The notes below the pieces were generated by a model. That model ran no database searches. It was not told the origin of the DNA and saw only the letters and a list, made by a program, of their open reading frames with translations. A DNA stretch of 64,000 bases from Nostoc sp. UHCC 0870 (GTDB taxonomy: Bacteria > Cyanobacteriota > Cyanobacteriia > Cyanobacteriales > Nostocaceae), in the NCBI RefSeq assembly GCF_022063185.1, contig NZ_CP091913.1:5061141-5125140 (forward strand), given 5' to 3'. Positions 34,706 through 44,642 of this stretch are shown in pieces. The position numbers and the translations under genes are program-made. How positions within the stretch are numbered: the stretch's first letter is position 1; every line of letters starts with the position of its first letter.

Positions 34706-34825
34706 AAAAGGTTGGTTTTTATTAATGAAATTAAACAACTAAGCAGATAAATGGTAATCAATCATTAATCGATATTTATTAACTGCATATTATCTAATTT
34801 TGGGATTAAAAATATGCAGTTAAAT

Positions 34826-35812
34826 TTATTTAGTAAACAAGTATCCTATTCCTTGCACTCTTATACTTGACTGGGGAAAATAAGATTTGATACTATCCTG
34901 ATTGTCATCAAAATCGAAATTATTACTCTGAATACGAGCTAGGGCATTACCACGCAAATAAACTTCTGCTACAGTTTTAGCTGAATCTACGCAGACATAA
35001 AAACCGCGTGTTTTAACGTTATCTGTAGCAACATCATCTCCACTACCAGAAAATTTTGGTACTAACTCACCATTTGCACAAGTTGGTGTAGGGTTATTCG
35101 TAGTACCTGTAGTAGTTTGATCAATGTAATCAACCAAAGGTAAAACCTGTTGCTCATAAGTTTCATCAGTCTTCTTCGTCCATTTATTCATCTTGGCTTC
35201 AAGATTTCCTTCATTATCCAGACTAAACATCTGAAAGCCTGTGTCTCTAGTATTGTTTTTTTCTGTATCAGTTAATCCATACCCATTACTAATTTGAAAT
35301 CTACCAATTCTAGCTGCTTTAGACCAAGTAGTATTATCATCTTTAATCACATAATAGGCAACTAAAGAGTAGACAAAAGTATCATCTTTTTCAGATGTAG
35401 TTGTTTTAGTTCCATCTGGGTTATCTGTAGTTGTTGTTTTAGCAACTAATCCCTGGGGAATATATTGTCGTTTCCAAAATACGAGTACAGGAAAATATTT
35501 ATCTTTTTTATCATAATGAGGTAGTTCATCTCTAATTTCTTTGATGCCCTTAGCGTTGTAAATATATACCGACTGCTGCAAATCTCGTCCAATATAATCC
35601 AGTGCTGCTTTGATATCTTGCTCAGTAGTGGCTTTAGCTTGTTCTTTACGATCATTGTCCATAATGTTGATCATAAATCCCAATAAAGGCGTAATTACAA
35701 GAAAGGCGAGAAGAAGACCTACTAGTAATTCAATAAGAGTAAAGCCACCTGTTTTTTGTTTTACTTTAGAATATTTTAGCTGATGACTTAAAAGCCATTT
35801 AAGCTGTTTCAT
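34826..35812 (-). CDS. hpsC: Hormogonium polysaccharide secretion pseudopilin HpsC
   Basis: A 328-aa prepilin-like protein. The leader MKQLKWLLSHQL..KTGG is followed by FTLIELLVGLLLAFLVITPL, with the processing Gly and Glu+5. The globular part is large, with the segment ALDYIGRDLQQSVYIYNAKG typical of GspJ/PilW-type minor pseudopilins. AGGAGG lies 12 bases before the ATG at 35812. It sits 55 bases after hpsB, so they are probably co-transcribed. Confidence 0.82.
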   Translation of the reverse strand: MKQLKWLLSHQLKYSKVKQKTGGFTLIELLVGLLLAFLVITPLLGFMINIMDNDRKEQAKATTEQDIKAALDYIGRDLQQSVYIYNAKGIKEIRDELPHYDKKDKYFPVLVFWKRQYIPQGLVAKTTTTDNPDGTKTTTSEKDDTFVYSLVAYYVIKDDNTTWSKAARIGRFQISNGYGLTDTEKNNTRDTGFQMFSLDNEGNLEAKMNKWTKKTDETYEQQVLPLVDYIDQTTTGTTNNPTPTCANGELVPKFSGSGDDVATDNVKTRGFYVCVDSAKTVAEVYLRGNALARIQSNNFDFDDNQDSIKSYFPQSSIRVQGIGYLFTK

Positions 35813-35867
35813 AATGTTATATTTCCTCCTAGAAATAGCAGATATTTAGCAATGAATATGAGTATTG

Positions 35868-36545
35868 CTATTTACAACTAGAAGCTGTATTGCCAGTATC
35901 TTCAAGCCGATCGCAGAAATCACTAAATTTTGTATTTTCGTTGGATATTTCTGTTGTCATTTCCACTAATGGCGTTTTGCGATCGCCTACTCCCCCTGTG
36001 AAGGTTGCTTGTTTATTAGGTGCTGTCTTCAGATTACCCCCATCACTGGCAAAACCATCTGCTCTATAAACCCGCAAGCCCAACTGATAGCCATTATCAG
36101 CAGTGCTACTAGAAACTTTATTGTATCGAAAAGCTTGAATCACGAAGTCTACACTGCTGCTATTAGTACAACCACCACCGTCAACATCCACACAGTACAA
36201 ACTATTAGCAGGTGTAGGGACAGAACAATAAGGATAGGAAGAATCAGTAGTGCTACACGTCAAGCTTCCGATAGTAGGAGCAGGGTAAGTAGTTATGGTG
36301 TAACTGCCTCCTGTAACTGCTGGAGGTGTAATGATACCTGTTTGAATACCGTCAAGATAGCTTTTAGCAGCATCGCTTGCCCTCTCAATCCGCTTTGCTT
36401 GTACTCGCGTGGCGACTGATATGACGATCACAGGTGCGATCGCAGCTAGTAAAATGGCAGCAACCAGAATAGCCACTAATGACTCAATAATGGTAAAACC
36501 AGACTCATTGGATGGGGATGTTTGCCGCAGTTTGTAGTAAATCAT
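35868..36545 (-). CDS. hpsB: Hormogonium polysaccharide secretion pseudopilin HpsB
   Basis: A 225-aa prepilin-like protein with a short leader ending NESG and then FTIIESLVAILVAAILLAAI (Glu+5 present), resembling GspI/PilV-type minor pseudopilins. The mature domain has several Cys pairs (SLTCSTTDSSYPYCS, CVDVDGGGC) that could form disulfides outside the cytoplasm. ATG at 36545. It follows hpsA after 130 bases. Confidence 0.82.
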   Translation of the reverse strand: MIYYKLRQTSPSNESGFTIIESLVAILVAAILLAAIAPVIVISVATRVQAKRIERASDAAKSYLDGIQTGIITPPAVTGGSYTITTYPAPTIGSLTCSTTDSSYPYCSVPTPANSLYCVDVDGGGCTNSSSVDFVIQAFRYNKVSSSTADNGYQLGLRVYRADGFASDGGNLKTAPNKQATFTGGVGDRKTPLVEMTTEISNENTKFSDFCDRLEDTGNTASSCK

Positions 36546-36675
36546 ATTTATTTTAATTAGATTAAACTGGCGGGATTTCTGAAATAGATATAGTTTTTGT
36601 GTGAGTTATTTTCGAGTATTTGACTCTAATTCGTAGTTAATGTTTTAGCACTAACTACGAATCTATAAGATGAAA

Positions 36676-39600
36676 TCAAGGACAACCAGTAAGAGGACGT
36701 TGATCTGGGCTAATAGCGTATTTTTGCTCACTACCATATGAGGCACTGGGAGCGGTTTCATAGCCGCCAGATACGCTACTCACTTGAGCAGCACATAGCA
36801 AAGTTTTCACCCAAGTATCATCTCGACCCACTTCTCTATAAAACTCATTAGGATCGTTTGTAGAAGGTGCAGTAAAGCGTTGAGAGAACAAGTCTGGTAG
36901 CTGAGTTAGCAAAGCTACGTCATAACCCCAACTACGACTAGGAGCAGCATAGAAAGGTGTACGACCAAGGTTTCCAGTGGCGGATTGATAACGTTGCGGA
37001 TACGCAAAAATAGTTCCTGTCCCTGCTGGATCAGCAATTACAGGTTGCCAGGGTGCGGTTGCATAATTGCTACGTTTAAACTGAATGAAAGAACCAAGAG
37101 CTTTGTGTTTGAGGTTGGTACTACCCAAATCCCAAGTTTCTAAGTAACGGACAAAGTTTTCTAAACCACCATTATATTCCCCTGTATTCCCAGTGCTGGA
37201 GGGGCGTTCTGGAGCATTACCTTGAGCAAACACCAAATTTGTTTCCGTTTCTACTGCACGTTGCATCCAGTGTGATGACATCGCATCTCCAGTGCTATTT
37301 AGGCTTGTTGTTGAAGTGTTGGTGGGATACTGAAGTTGTAATACGGGGACTAAAAGCGGCTGTTCTGCGGTTCTTGTGCCAGTTAAGGTATTTTCAATGT
37401 TTAAAGGATACTTAGGATCGTAGTAGATGGTTGGAGGGCTTGTAGATTCGTCTTTTGTTCTAAACCATAGAGTATTGCTTTGTGTGCGAGGTCGCTTAGT
37501 AGCATCTGAGGAACTATATTTCTCGTAGTCAACACTGTTAATTTTTAAAGGGTCTAAAAAAGGATAGTAGCGGACTTGCAAAGGACTACTCGCAGTACCG
37601 CTACCGTAGAGACCCAGGGGGACTGGAGCATAATTATCATCAAGCACTAATTTGTCGTCTACTGGAGACGATGGAACATTTTTTAAAGCCGTACTATCCT
37701 GTTTGGTAACTGTAAGGCTATTACCGTATCTCAAAAATGCCACACGTCTTGGATAACGTTGAAGTGCTGCATCACTAGAATCCGTTGCTGCCGATGTTGC
37801 TGTAGTGCCTGCCCATAGACTAGCTCTATTGAATGTATAGGTAGAGCTAGCAAATTGGGAATTAGGATATGTAGCGGTAGAATTAGCCGCCTTAAAAGCA
37901 GTTAGTTCTATTTGGTAATCAGCTAAAGCTTTAAGTAGCTGATTGGCCTTAATTTGGTTTTCAGAGTAACTAACGCCGTTGTAAGTGTTAGTATCACCAA
38001 AACTTCCATTCCCATTGAAGTCATAGCCAACAACCCAATCACCGGGTTTGCAAGCTGTGACCGTTAGCTTTGGGCAAATTTCCATGACGTATTCAGAAAA
38101 TGTTATCCGACGCTGAATAGGAGTAACAAAGTTATTTAAGTAAGAACTTCTGATTAAAGGATTAGTATTACCAGTGCTTCTGTATTGACTATCCGTAATG
38201 TTGCGACTAGTGACAAAGTTGTTATCCCAGAAACCATTTAATCTAGCAGCAACAGTTGCAGTGATGTTGCTTTCATTTATATCTACATTTGTGTCTGTTA
38301 TAGCACCATCGTTGTTGATATCAAACTTAACAAATGTTTCATTCAGTTGAACGTTGTCAGTAGCGTCGTTATCATTATTCAAGTCATAACCGAGGGCATA
38401 ATTACCGTAATTGTCTCTCAATCCATAATCACCATCTTCACGGAAACCCAAGCGGAAATTATCAGACAATACCGTAATAGCATCTGCAATTACTGTTGCC
38501 GATCGCCAAGTTTCTCCAGTGCTACAGCTTGTAAACTGACCCTGACGACAAGCAAAATTAGGATCTAACGTTTTGCGTTTATAGAAGTCATTACCCCAAG
38601 TGTTTGATTCTGTAAACTCTTCTTTGGTGTGCTTGTTAAAATCCCCTTTGATGTAAACTGGCAAATTAGATGCTACAATCAGACCCTTTTCTTCTGCCTT
38701 ATAGGTGGCATTACGACTTAAATCACTGCCATTAATCAGCATAATTCCATTGGGGCGGCGAGTGGGGTCTAGCTTAAAGTCAGTAGCACTTACATCTGGG
38801 CTAGTAGCATCACTTTGGTCTGCTAGTGCATCATCACGAGTAGCATAAATAATTCCACTGTTTGGGAGTAGGAATTCTCCACCAGTCTTAGATGTTCTCC
38901 GCAATAAATCTAAATCCAAAACTGTGGCACGAATTTCTAAAGGCTGACGAAATCCTAACTCCACATCATATTTTCTTGAGCCTGTGACTTGATCAACAGC
39001 CTTAATCTGCCTAGCATCCAGAAAAGCAGTTTCCATAATAGCACCGTGAGGAATGGCAGTATCCGTAGGGCTACTAATAGTGCCATCCAAAATTTTCAAA
39101 GCACACATGGCAGAATCAACGGCCGATTGTTCTGAAAGGGTAAGATTCTTACTAGCGTCAATTTTTTCTAAAGCATTCTTAATTGGTTCATTTACCAAGC
39201 GACCACTGGGATATTTCAATGCAGCTTGGTAGTCTAATACATCTCTATATCCAGTAATTGCAAGAGATGAAGCTGAATAGACAACGCCATTATTAGAACT
39301 ACCTCCATTGCCAGTTGTAATGTTGGATAGTCCTGTTAAAGCTCTGCCAGGATCAGCAAAAGCAGCAAAATCCGGTAGACCTACTAAATTCTTAGCTGTA
39401 GTTTCGCTAGTAGGGTCATAGTAGCTACTAACACAGGCTATGGGTGTTTGGTAATCGCTAGGTTTTGTAGGATCGTAGAAGCCATCTTTATAGTGATAAA
39501 CTGCCGTAGCCCGCATTTGCAGATATGGTGTCTTATCATCGGGCAAGCCCTGATCTTTGTTAGTAACACCCATTGCCATTGAATCTGCCCAGACTGTCTT

Positions 39601-41616
39601 GATTGTGTTAGTAAATGTTTTTGCAGTTTTATCGTAGTCATTAGGTAAGTAAATTCCTGCGCCTGTGATGACGCGCAAACCTCCAACTACATCTAGAGTT
39701 CCATTTGGTTTTTGTGCTGCTGACTTTTCCCAGAAGTCATCCCGATTTGTAATGCCTAAATCGTCTAATTGATAAGCTTGGGAAAATCGCTTGCGAGGCT
39801 TTTTATTTGCTGTTGTTGAGTCATCCCATTCCCTACCGGAAATCAGTTGTCCTTCCTCTGGTGAACTTAAAAAAGCATTTTTGGTTGTGTCGTACCAAAA
39901 TTGTGGCATATTGTTGCCAACTAAAATGCGATCGCCCAAACGGGACTCTTTTCCAGCTTTTGATTGTGTAACTGGTTCTGTGGCAGGTAGATAAATTCTA
40001 GTTGTACCGTTTTCGTTAATAGCTATCCCGGTATAGTCAGTAGCAGTTTTACCATCAGAAGGAGCGAAAGGAAACACCCATAAATCTACAGGTCTTAGAG
40101 AATCACCATCTCCTTGAAGCGGACTGTTGGTTAGATAATCGTAATCTACACTATTAAATTTGTAGACGAGTCCATCATTTCCAAAGCCAATTTCATTCAA
40201 GGGAACGCGACGTGTCCGTTTTCTGAAGTAAATCTTTAGCTGTTCTTTGCGGACATCAACCAAATTTAAACTAGCATCAGCAGCCAAACTTCTATTAATT
40301 GCTTCTTGAACTTCTTTTGGCAAATTCAGGGGAGTAGAAGCTGTTAAACCTGCTTCTGTTGCTGCTACTAAACGATCAATTCGTTTAGCGTATGCCTCAT
40401 CGTTGTAAGCCCCTGTATTACCGTGTGTAGCTGTAGGTACAGTTTTGTTTGTGTTACTAATATTGTCACTAGTAGGAGAGGTAATAGTATCGACATTATA
40501 AGCTTTGTCAAACAAATCTACTCTGACATTGCTACCACCGCTAGTTTCATTAACCCGGCTATTAATGACATTACCTGCTACCACAATCTTGCTGTTATCT
40601 TCTGTGTAGTAACAAGATTTAGGACTACTGACTAGGTAAAATCTAATGTTAGAACCTCTGGTCATAAAATTACCATTGGTAAAGATACGTCCATTCAGAT
40701 CAAAAGCCGCACCGGGAGTTATTTCTAAGTCATCTTCATAGATAACTGCATTATTAGCTAGAGGTATTCGTTCTCGGTCTTGCTGATACTCTAAAGCAAC
40801 AAAACCTTTATTACCAGAGAACACCTCATACTTATTACTATCAAGTCCCGTTCCTAACTCTGTAATAGGTATAGTAGCAGTATAAACAAAAATACTTCTT
40901 TTAAGTTTGCTTCCAACCTTATACCAACCTTGGCTACCAACTAAATTAGCACTAGTTGCAATATCACTCTGACATCGCTGACTAGTAGCTCCTTCGTCCA
41001 TTGGTTGGGTTCTGGCTTCTAGGGGGCTTCTAGCTCTAGTAGCAGTAGGAGTCTTAAAGTAAATACCATAGATCGTGTAACTATCAAACTTACCATCATT
41101 GTCAGTATCTACAGGATATTTCCAAGCTGTCTTGAGAGTTTCTTCATCTTCTTGAATACCACTAGTACCGTTAAAATCGCTGACAATTTTTAACTGTATT
41201 TCATCACCAAATGTAAACTCATTGATATTGTCGCTAATGACTTGATACAAAGATACATCTGAGGGTGTGGCTCGTGGTAATCTAGGGTCTAGAAATAACT
41301 GTTCTACTTTAGCCTTAGCTCGATCAAGAGCGGGTGTTGCTGCTCTAAGAACAGTCTCATTTACCCTGACATTACTAGCATTTTTAGAACGCTCAAAAGA
41401 CCGAAATAAAATAGCTGTGGTGAGTAAGACTACTACCAGAGATACCATCACTACTGTCGGCAAAACGAAACCAGCATTTTCAGTCCGCCGTTTTTTATTG
41501 ACAAACAAATTCCGCAGCAGCCAAATAATTGGCTTGTTAATTGCAGATAAAAACTTCTTAAGAAGGCGTTGTAAAAGCTTTTTTTTTCCTTTGAATAGCT
41601 GGCGTTTTGGCGACAT
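36676..41616 (-). CDS. hpsA: Hormogonium polysaccharide biosynthesis protein HpsA
   Basis: A 1646-aa protein. A basic leader of about 48 residues is followed by a single hydrophobic helix AGFVLPTVVMVSLVVVLLTT, similar in form to a PilX/GspK-type pilin-like N-terminus but with no Glu at +5, and then a huge extracytoplasmic domain. The domain has several Asp/Asn-rich loops like calcium sites: DTDNDGKFDSY (about 168), DLNNDNDATD (about 1075), DINNDGAITD (about 1097) and DFNGNGSFGD (about 1195). HpsA is essential for gliding-related polysaccharide in Nostoc punctiforme. First gene of the hps block; AGGAAA stands ahead of the ATG at 41616. Confidence 0.88.
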   Translation of the reverse strand: MSPKRQLFKGKKKLLQRLLKKFLSAINKPIIWLLRNLFVNKKRRTENAGFVLPTVVMVSLVVVLLTTAILFRSFERSKNASNVRVNETVLRAATPALDRAKAKVEQLFLDPRLPRATPSDVSLYQVISDNINEFTFGDEIQLKIVSDFNGTSGIQEDEETLKTAWKYPVDTDNDGKFDSYTIYGIYFKTPTATRARSPLEARTQPMDEGATSQRCQSDIATSANLVGSQGWYKVGSKLKRSIFVYTATIPITELGTGLDSNKYEVFSGNKGFVALEYQQDRERIPLANNAVIYEDDLEITPGAAFDLNGRIFTNGNFMTRGSNIRFYLVSSPKSCYYTEDNSKIVVAGNVINSRVNETSGGSNVRVDLFDKAYNVDTITSPTSDNISNTNKTVPTATHGNTGAYNDEAYAKRIDRLVAATEAGLTASTPLNLPKEVQEAINRSLAADASLNLVDVRKEQLKIYFRKRTRRVPLNEIGFGNDGLVYKFNSVDYDYLTNSPLQGDGDSLRPVDLWVFPFAPSDGKTATDYTGIAINENGTTRIYLPATEPVTQSKAGKESRLGDRILVGNNMPQFWYDTTKNAFLSSPEEGQLISGREWDDSTTANKKPRKRFSQAYQLDDLGITNRDDFWEKSAAQKPNGTLDVVGGLRVITGAGIYLPNDYDKTAKTFTNTIKTVWADSMAMGVTNKDQGLPDDKTPYLQMRATAVYHYKDGFYDPTKPSDYQTPIACVSSYYDPTSETTAKNLVGLPDFAAFADPGRALTGLSNITTGNGGSSNNGVVYSASSLAITGYRDVLDYQAALKYPSGRLVNEPIKNALEKIDASKNLTLSEQSAVDSAMCALKILDGTISSPTDTAIPHGAIMETAFLDARQIKAVDQVTGSRKYDVELGFRQPLEIRATVLDLDLLRRTSKTGGEFLLPNSGIIYATRDDALADQSDATSPDVSATDFKLDPTRRPNGIMLINGSDLSRNATYKAEEKGLIVASNLPVYIKGDFNKHTKEEFTESNTWGNDFYKRKTLDPNFACRQGQFTSCSTGETWRSATVIADAITVLSDNFRLGFREDGDYGLRDNYGNYALGYDLNNDNDATDNVQLNETFVKFDINNDGAITDTNVDINESNITATVAARLNGFWDNNFVTSRNITDSQYRSTGNTNPLIRSSYLNNFVTPIQRRITFSEYVMEICPKLTVTACKPGDWVVGYDFNGNGSFGDTNTYNGVSYSENQIKANQLLKALADYQIELTAFKAANSTATYPNSQFASSTYTFNRASLWAGTTATSAATDSSDAALQRYPRRVAFLRYGNSLTVTKQDSTALKNVPSSPVDDKLVLDDNYAPVPLGLYGSGTASSPLQVRYYPFLDPLKINSVDYEKYSSSDATKRPRTQSNTLWFRTKDESTSPPTIYYDPKYPLNIENTLTGTRTAEQPLLVPVLQLQYPTNTSTTSLNSTGDAMSSHWMQRAVETETNLVFAQGNAPERPSSTGNTGEYNGGLENFVRYLETWDLGSTNLKHKALGSFIQFKRSNYATAPWQPVIADPAGTGTIFAYPQRYQSATGNLGRTPFYAAPSRSWGYDVALLTQLPDLFSQRFTAPSTNDPNEFYREVGRDDTWVKTLLCAAQVSSVSGGYETAPSASYGSEQKYAISPDQRPLTGCP

Positions 41617-42221
41617 AGCTACTTTCCTGTGAAGTGTTTTACAAAAAATTAGAAAATGCTTTTGGTATTAGCAATCATGCCTATTGAGTAAATTAATATA
41701 TCTGGCATGATTAGAGGCTAGATTCATTTAACAAATCACCCTGTGTTAGCAACACTAAACTTAGTAGCAACACAAAATATTACTATTTATTCAAGTTATA
41801 TCATTGAAGAAGTTGACCATCTTATTCGGAAAATACTGATTTTCATGAGTTCTTGTAATTTGTAGCTACCCAAGTAAAATAACACCGTGAATTCACATAA
41901 ATGTGGCAGAACTTTATTTTATTGAGTTATGATTTTGTAAATATATTGTGAATAGATTGCACTTATATTACCCATTCAGTAAAGAAAACATATCAGTTCA
42001 AAAGCAATTTATTAAGGTATCTTTAAAATTCACAACTTACCCGTAATGCAATATAGGTCAGCACAAATTGAAAACCCCGCTTTTTTGAGAAAAGCGGGGT
42101 TTTAATGTCTCAGGAATGATTTAGTATTGTTATACTGATTTTTTCAGCATTTAACTACCAATTTCTTAATAAATAGCCACTTGTGAGGAACATTAGACCT
42201 CACAATTTTGGCAACCTGGTA
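41617..42221. other. Intergenic region upstream of hpsA
   Basis: About 600 AT-rich bases. It must hold the hpsA promoter (near 41630-41900) and, next to rpmB, the hairpin terminator at 42071-42103. No ORF or repeat family is supported in the rest. Confidence 0.6.
42071..42103 (-). terminator. Strong hairpin terminator after rpmB
   Basis: Perfect 14-bp stem AAAACCCCGCTTTT (42071-42084) with AAAAGCGGGGTTTT (42090-42103), 5-base loop. With T and A at both ends of the stem it works in either direction. On the reverse strand it lies about 120 bases after the rpmB stop. Confidence 0.85.
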
Positions 42222-42458
42222 TTAGTAATGATTCAGGTTAAGACCAGCTTCTTTGGCCATTGCTTCTATTCCTAGCTTATCTAGGGTTTTGATAGCTTTG
42301 GTAGATAGCTTTAGTTTGACCCAACGGTTTCCACCTGGCCACCAAACGCGCTTGCTTTGCAGATTAACTTGCTGAAGGCGTTTGGTGCGGCGGTGAGAGT
42401 GAGAAACTGCAAAGGCGTTATTTGCTTTTTTACCGGTCAGTTCACAACGGCGAGACAT
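42222..42458 (-). CDS. rpmB: 50S ribosomal protein L28
   Basis: A 78-aa, strongly basic protein of the large ribosomal subunit. The start MSRRCELTGKKANNAFAVSH and the segment RRTKRLQQVNLQSKRVWWP are typical of L28, and the full length agrees with the family. It is a single-gene unit on the reverse strand, with a hairpin terminator behind it. Confidence 0.97.
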   Translation of the reverse strand: MSRRCELTGKKANNAFAVSHSHRRTKRLQQVNLQSKRVWWPGGNRWVKLKLSTKAIKTLDKLGIEAMAKEAGLNLNHY

Positions 42459-42569
42459 AATTACTTATCTCCAGATTTGGAATTGCTGTACAACCTTTCT
42501 ATTTTAGAAGCTCTAATGCAAATATTGGGGTTAGGGTTATCTTTTTCAGGGAGATTTATAATAAATCCT

Positions 42570-42597
42570 GTAGAGACGTTGTATACAACGTCTCTAC
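42570..42597. repeat. GTAGAGACG palindrome, copy 2
   Basis: A perfect 28-base palindrome: GTAGAGACGTT, centre GTATAC, AACGTCTCTAC. Same arms as 12341-12368. It lies between rpmB and htpG, 18 bases before the long hairpin repeat. Confidence 0.85.
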
Positions 42598-42614
42598 TTT
42601 AGTTTTGACGGTTC

Positions 42615-42664
42615 GTAGTAAGGACTTTAGTCCTTAGCAAAATCAGGACTAAAGTCCTTACTAC
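42615..42664. repeat. Long hairpin repeat, copy 2
   Basis: Same 20-base arms as at 2993-3042 (42615-42634 against 42645-42664), perfect stem, 10-base loop of different sequence. It lies 10 bases beyond the htpG stop and could end the htpG transcript. Confidence 0.85.
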
Positions 42665-42674
42665 AAACGGATGA

Positions 42675-44642
42675 TTATTTGCTAGCTTGTTCTGTTAGCT
42701 TGGTAAGTACCTCATTTGACCTCTCAACAAAGGATTTCATCCCTTCAGCGTCAAATCCTTTTTGAGACATCAACGCCAAATCATAAACGTGTTGGCAAAT
42801 TAAGTTTACCAATGGATTTGTTATTGATTGTCCATCACCTTGAATGATAGTACCTTGATTGAGGCTGGTGAGGTTTTGGATCAGGGGATGGGCAGTGTTT
42901 ACCAGTAAGATATGATCTTCGGGGAACTCTGCATTCTGCTGCTGCATCATGGCGTTCATTTCCCGCAGGCGACGCAGAATTTCTGGTAACAGAACCATTG
43001 CAGGTGGTGTACCTTGGGGATCATCTGATTTTAACGCCTCGGTGCGGATGTTGACTTTGGGTTTATTGAGGGCGTTCTCAAATAACTCCTTAACAACCTC
43101 ACTCTTAGTTTTATTGGTTGTGGGGTCAACAATTTCTCCGGCTTTGTCTTGATCAAGCAGGGTATTATCTAAGTCAGAGTCTACCCGTGTAAATTTGACA
43201 TCCTGATATTCCCGTTCTAGGAAATTAATAAAGTGGGTGTCGATGAAGGAGTCTAGAAACAGGACTTCCAAGCCTTGGTTTTTGTGCAGTTCTATATAAG
43301 TAGATTGGCTAGCTTCATCGGTGCTGTATAAGACGCGGTTTTCGTGGCGTTTTTTGTTGCGTTCTAAGTAGTCTTTCAGGGTGGTGTAGGGACTGCTAGA
43401 TGTAGCAGGTTTGACATCTTGCCAAGCGTCGCCTTCTTCTGTTTGCACTTCAACGGCTGGGGTTTCAGTAGTTGATTCCCCAAATTTGGCTGTGCTGCGG
43501 AAAACAATGATGTCTTCGACTTGTTTTTTAAATTTCTCGTCGTTGAGAACACCAAACTTCACAAAAGTACCCAGGTCTTTCCATGCACTAATGTATTGTT
43601 CTCGGTCTTCCCGGTATAGTTCTTTGAGTCTGTCGCCTACTTTCTTAGCTATATAATCGCCGATTTTGCGGACAGTGCGATCGCCTTGCAAGGCACTGCG
43701 AGATACATTTAAGGGAATATCACTGCTATCAATCACACCCCGCATGGGTACGAGGAATTGGGGAATGATTTCTTCGCAGTTATCGCTGACAAAAACTTGG
43801 TTACAAAATAATTTGATCTGTCCTTTTGCTACATCTACATCAGGACGCATTTTGGGGAAGTACAGAATCCCGTTGATGATAAAGGGATAGTCAGTATTTA
43901 AATGTACCCACAGTAGCGGTTCTTCCTGGAAAGGATACAAATAACGGTAAAATTCCAAGTAATCTTCTTTTGTCAGGTTACTGGGAGACTCCCGCCAAGG
44001 TGCTTTTTGTCTGTTTAAAACTTCACCATCCATTTTGATGGGAACTGGCATGAAGTCACAGTAAGTCTTGACCAGATTTTGAACCCGTGCTGCTTCTAAA
44101 TATTCTTCTTCATCGGGTAACAGAGTCAGAATGATGGTAGTACCGCGAGTTGTGCGGGGTGATTCATCCAGGGTGAATTGTGGTGAACCATCACAAGACC
44201 AATGAACTGCTTGCGCGCCTTCTTTGTAGGAGAGGGTATCAATTTCTACTTTCTGCGCCACCATGAAGGAGGAATAGAAACCCAAACCGAAGTGACCGAT
44301 AATCGGCTGGTCTGCTTTCCCTTGATATTTGTGAATAAATTCTTCCGCACTGGAAAAAGCCACCTGGTTAATGTACTTTTTCACTTCATCGGCGGTCATA
44401 CCAATACCGTTATCGGTAATGGAAAGGGTTTTTTTGTCTTTATCGATCGCAATTTGAATTTCTGGTTCACCGACTTCTCCCGCATATTCACCAGCACGGG
44501 AGACCATATTTAGCTTTTGAATTGCGTCTACAGCGTTAGATACCAGTTCCCGCAAGAAAATCTGATGGTCTGAATAAAGAGATTTCTTGATGATCGGGAA
44601 AATATTCTCAGTATGAATACTGATAGTGCCTTGTTCTAGCAT
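42675..44642 (-). CDS. htpG: Molecular chaperone HtpG (Hsp90)
   Basis: ATP-dependent chaperone, important for heat and light stress in cyanobacteria. GHKL ATPase motifs are seen: FLRELVSNAVDAIQKL (Asn binding Mg-ATP), DNGIGMTADEV and GHFGLGFYSSFMVA near the N-terminus; the middle and C-terminal dimerisation domains follow (655 aa). ATG at 44642 (MLEQGTISIHTENIF) matches the usual bacterial start; the frame is open to 44714, adding 24 residues of no family likeness, and an ATG one codon earlier (44645) is equally possible. Confidence 0.96.
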   Translation of the reverse strand: MLEQGTISIHTENIFPIIKKSLYSDHQIFLRELVSNAVDAIQKLNMVSRAGEYAGEVGEPEIQIAIDKDKKTLSITDNGIGMTADEVKKYINQVAFSSAEEFIHKYQGKADQPIIGHFGLGFYSSFMVAQKVEIDTLSYKEGAQAVHWSCDGSPQFTLDESPRTTRGTTIILTLLPDEEEYLEAARVQNLVKTYCDFMPVPIKMDGEVLNRQKAPWRESPSNLTKEDYLEFYRYLYPFQEEPLLWVHLNTDYPFIINGILYFPKMRPDVDVAKGQIKLFCNQVFVSDNCEEIIPQFLVPMRGVIDSSDIPLNVSRSALQGDRTVRKIGDYIAKKVGDRLKELYREDREQYISAWKDLGTFVKFGVLNDEKFKKQVEDIIVFRSTAKFGESTTETPAVEVQTEEGDAWQDVKPATSSSPYTTLKDYLERNKKRHENRVLYSTDEASQSTYIELHKNQGLEVLFLDSFIDTHFINFLEREYQDVKFTRVDSDLDNTLLDQDKAGEIVDPTTNKTKSEVVKELFENALNKPKVNIRTEALKSDDPQGTPPAMVLLPEILRRLREMNAMMQQQNAEFPEDHILLVNTAHPLIQNLTSLNQGTIIQGDGQSITNPLVNLICQHVYDLALMSQKGFDAEGMKSFVERSNEVLTKLTEQASK

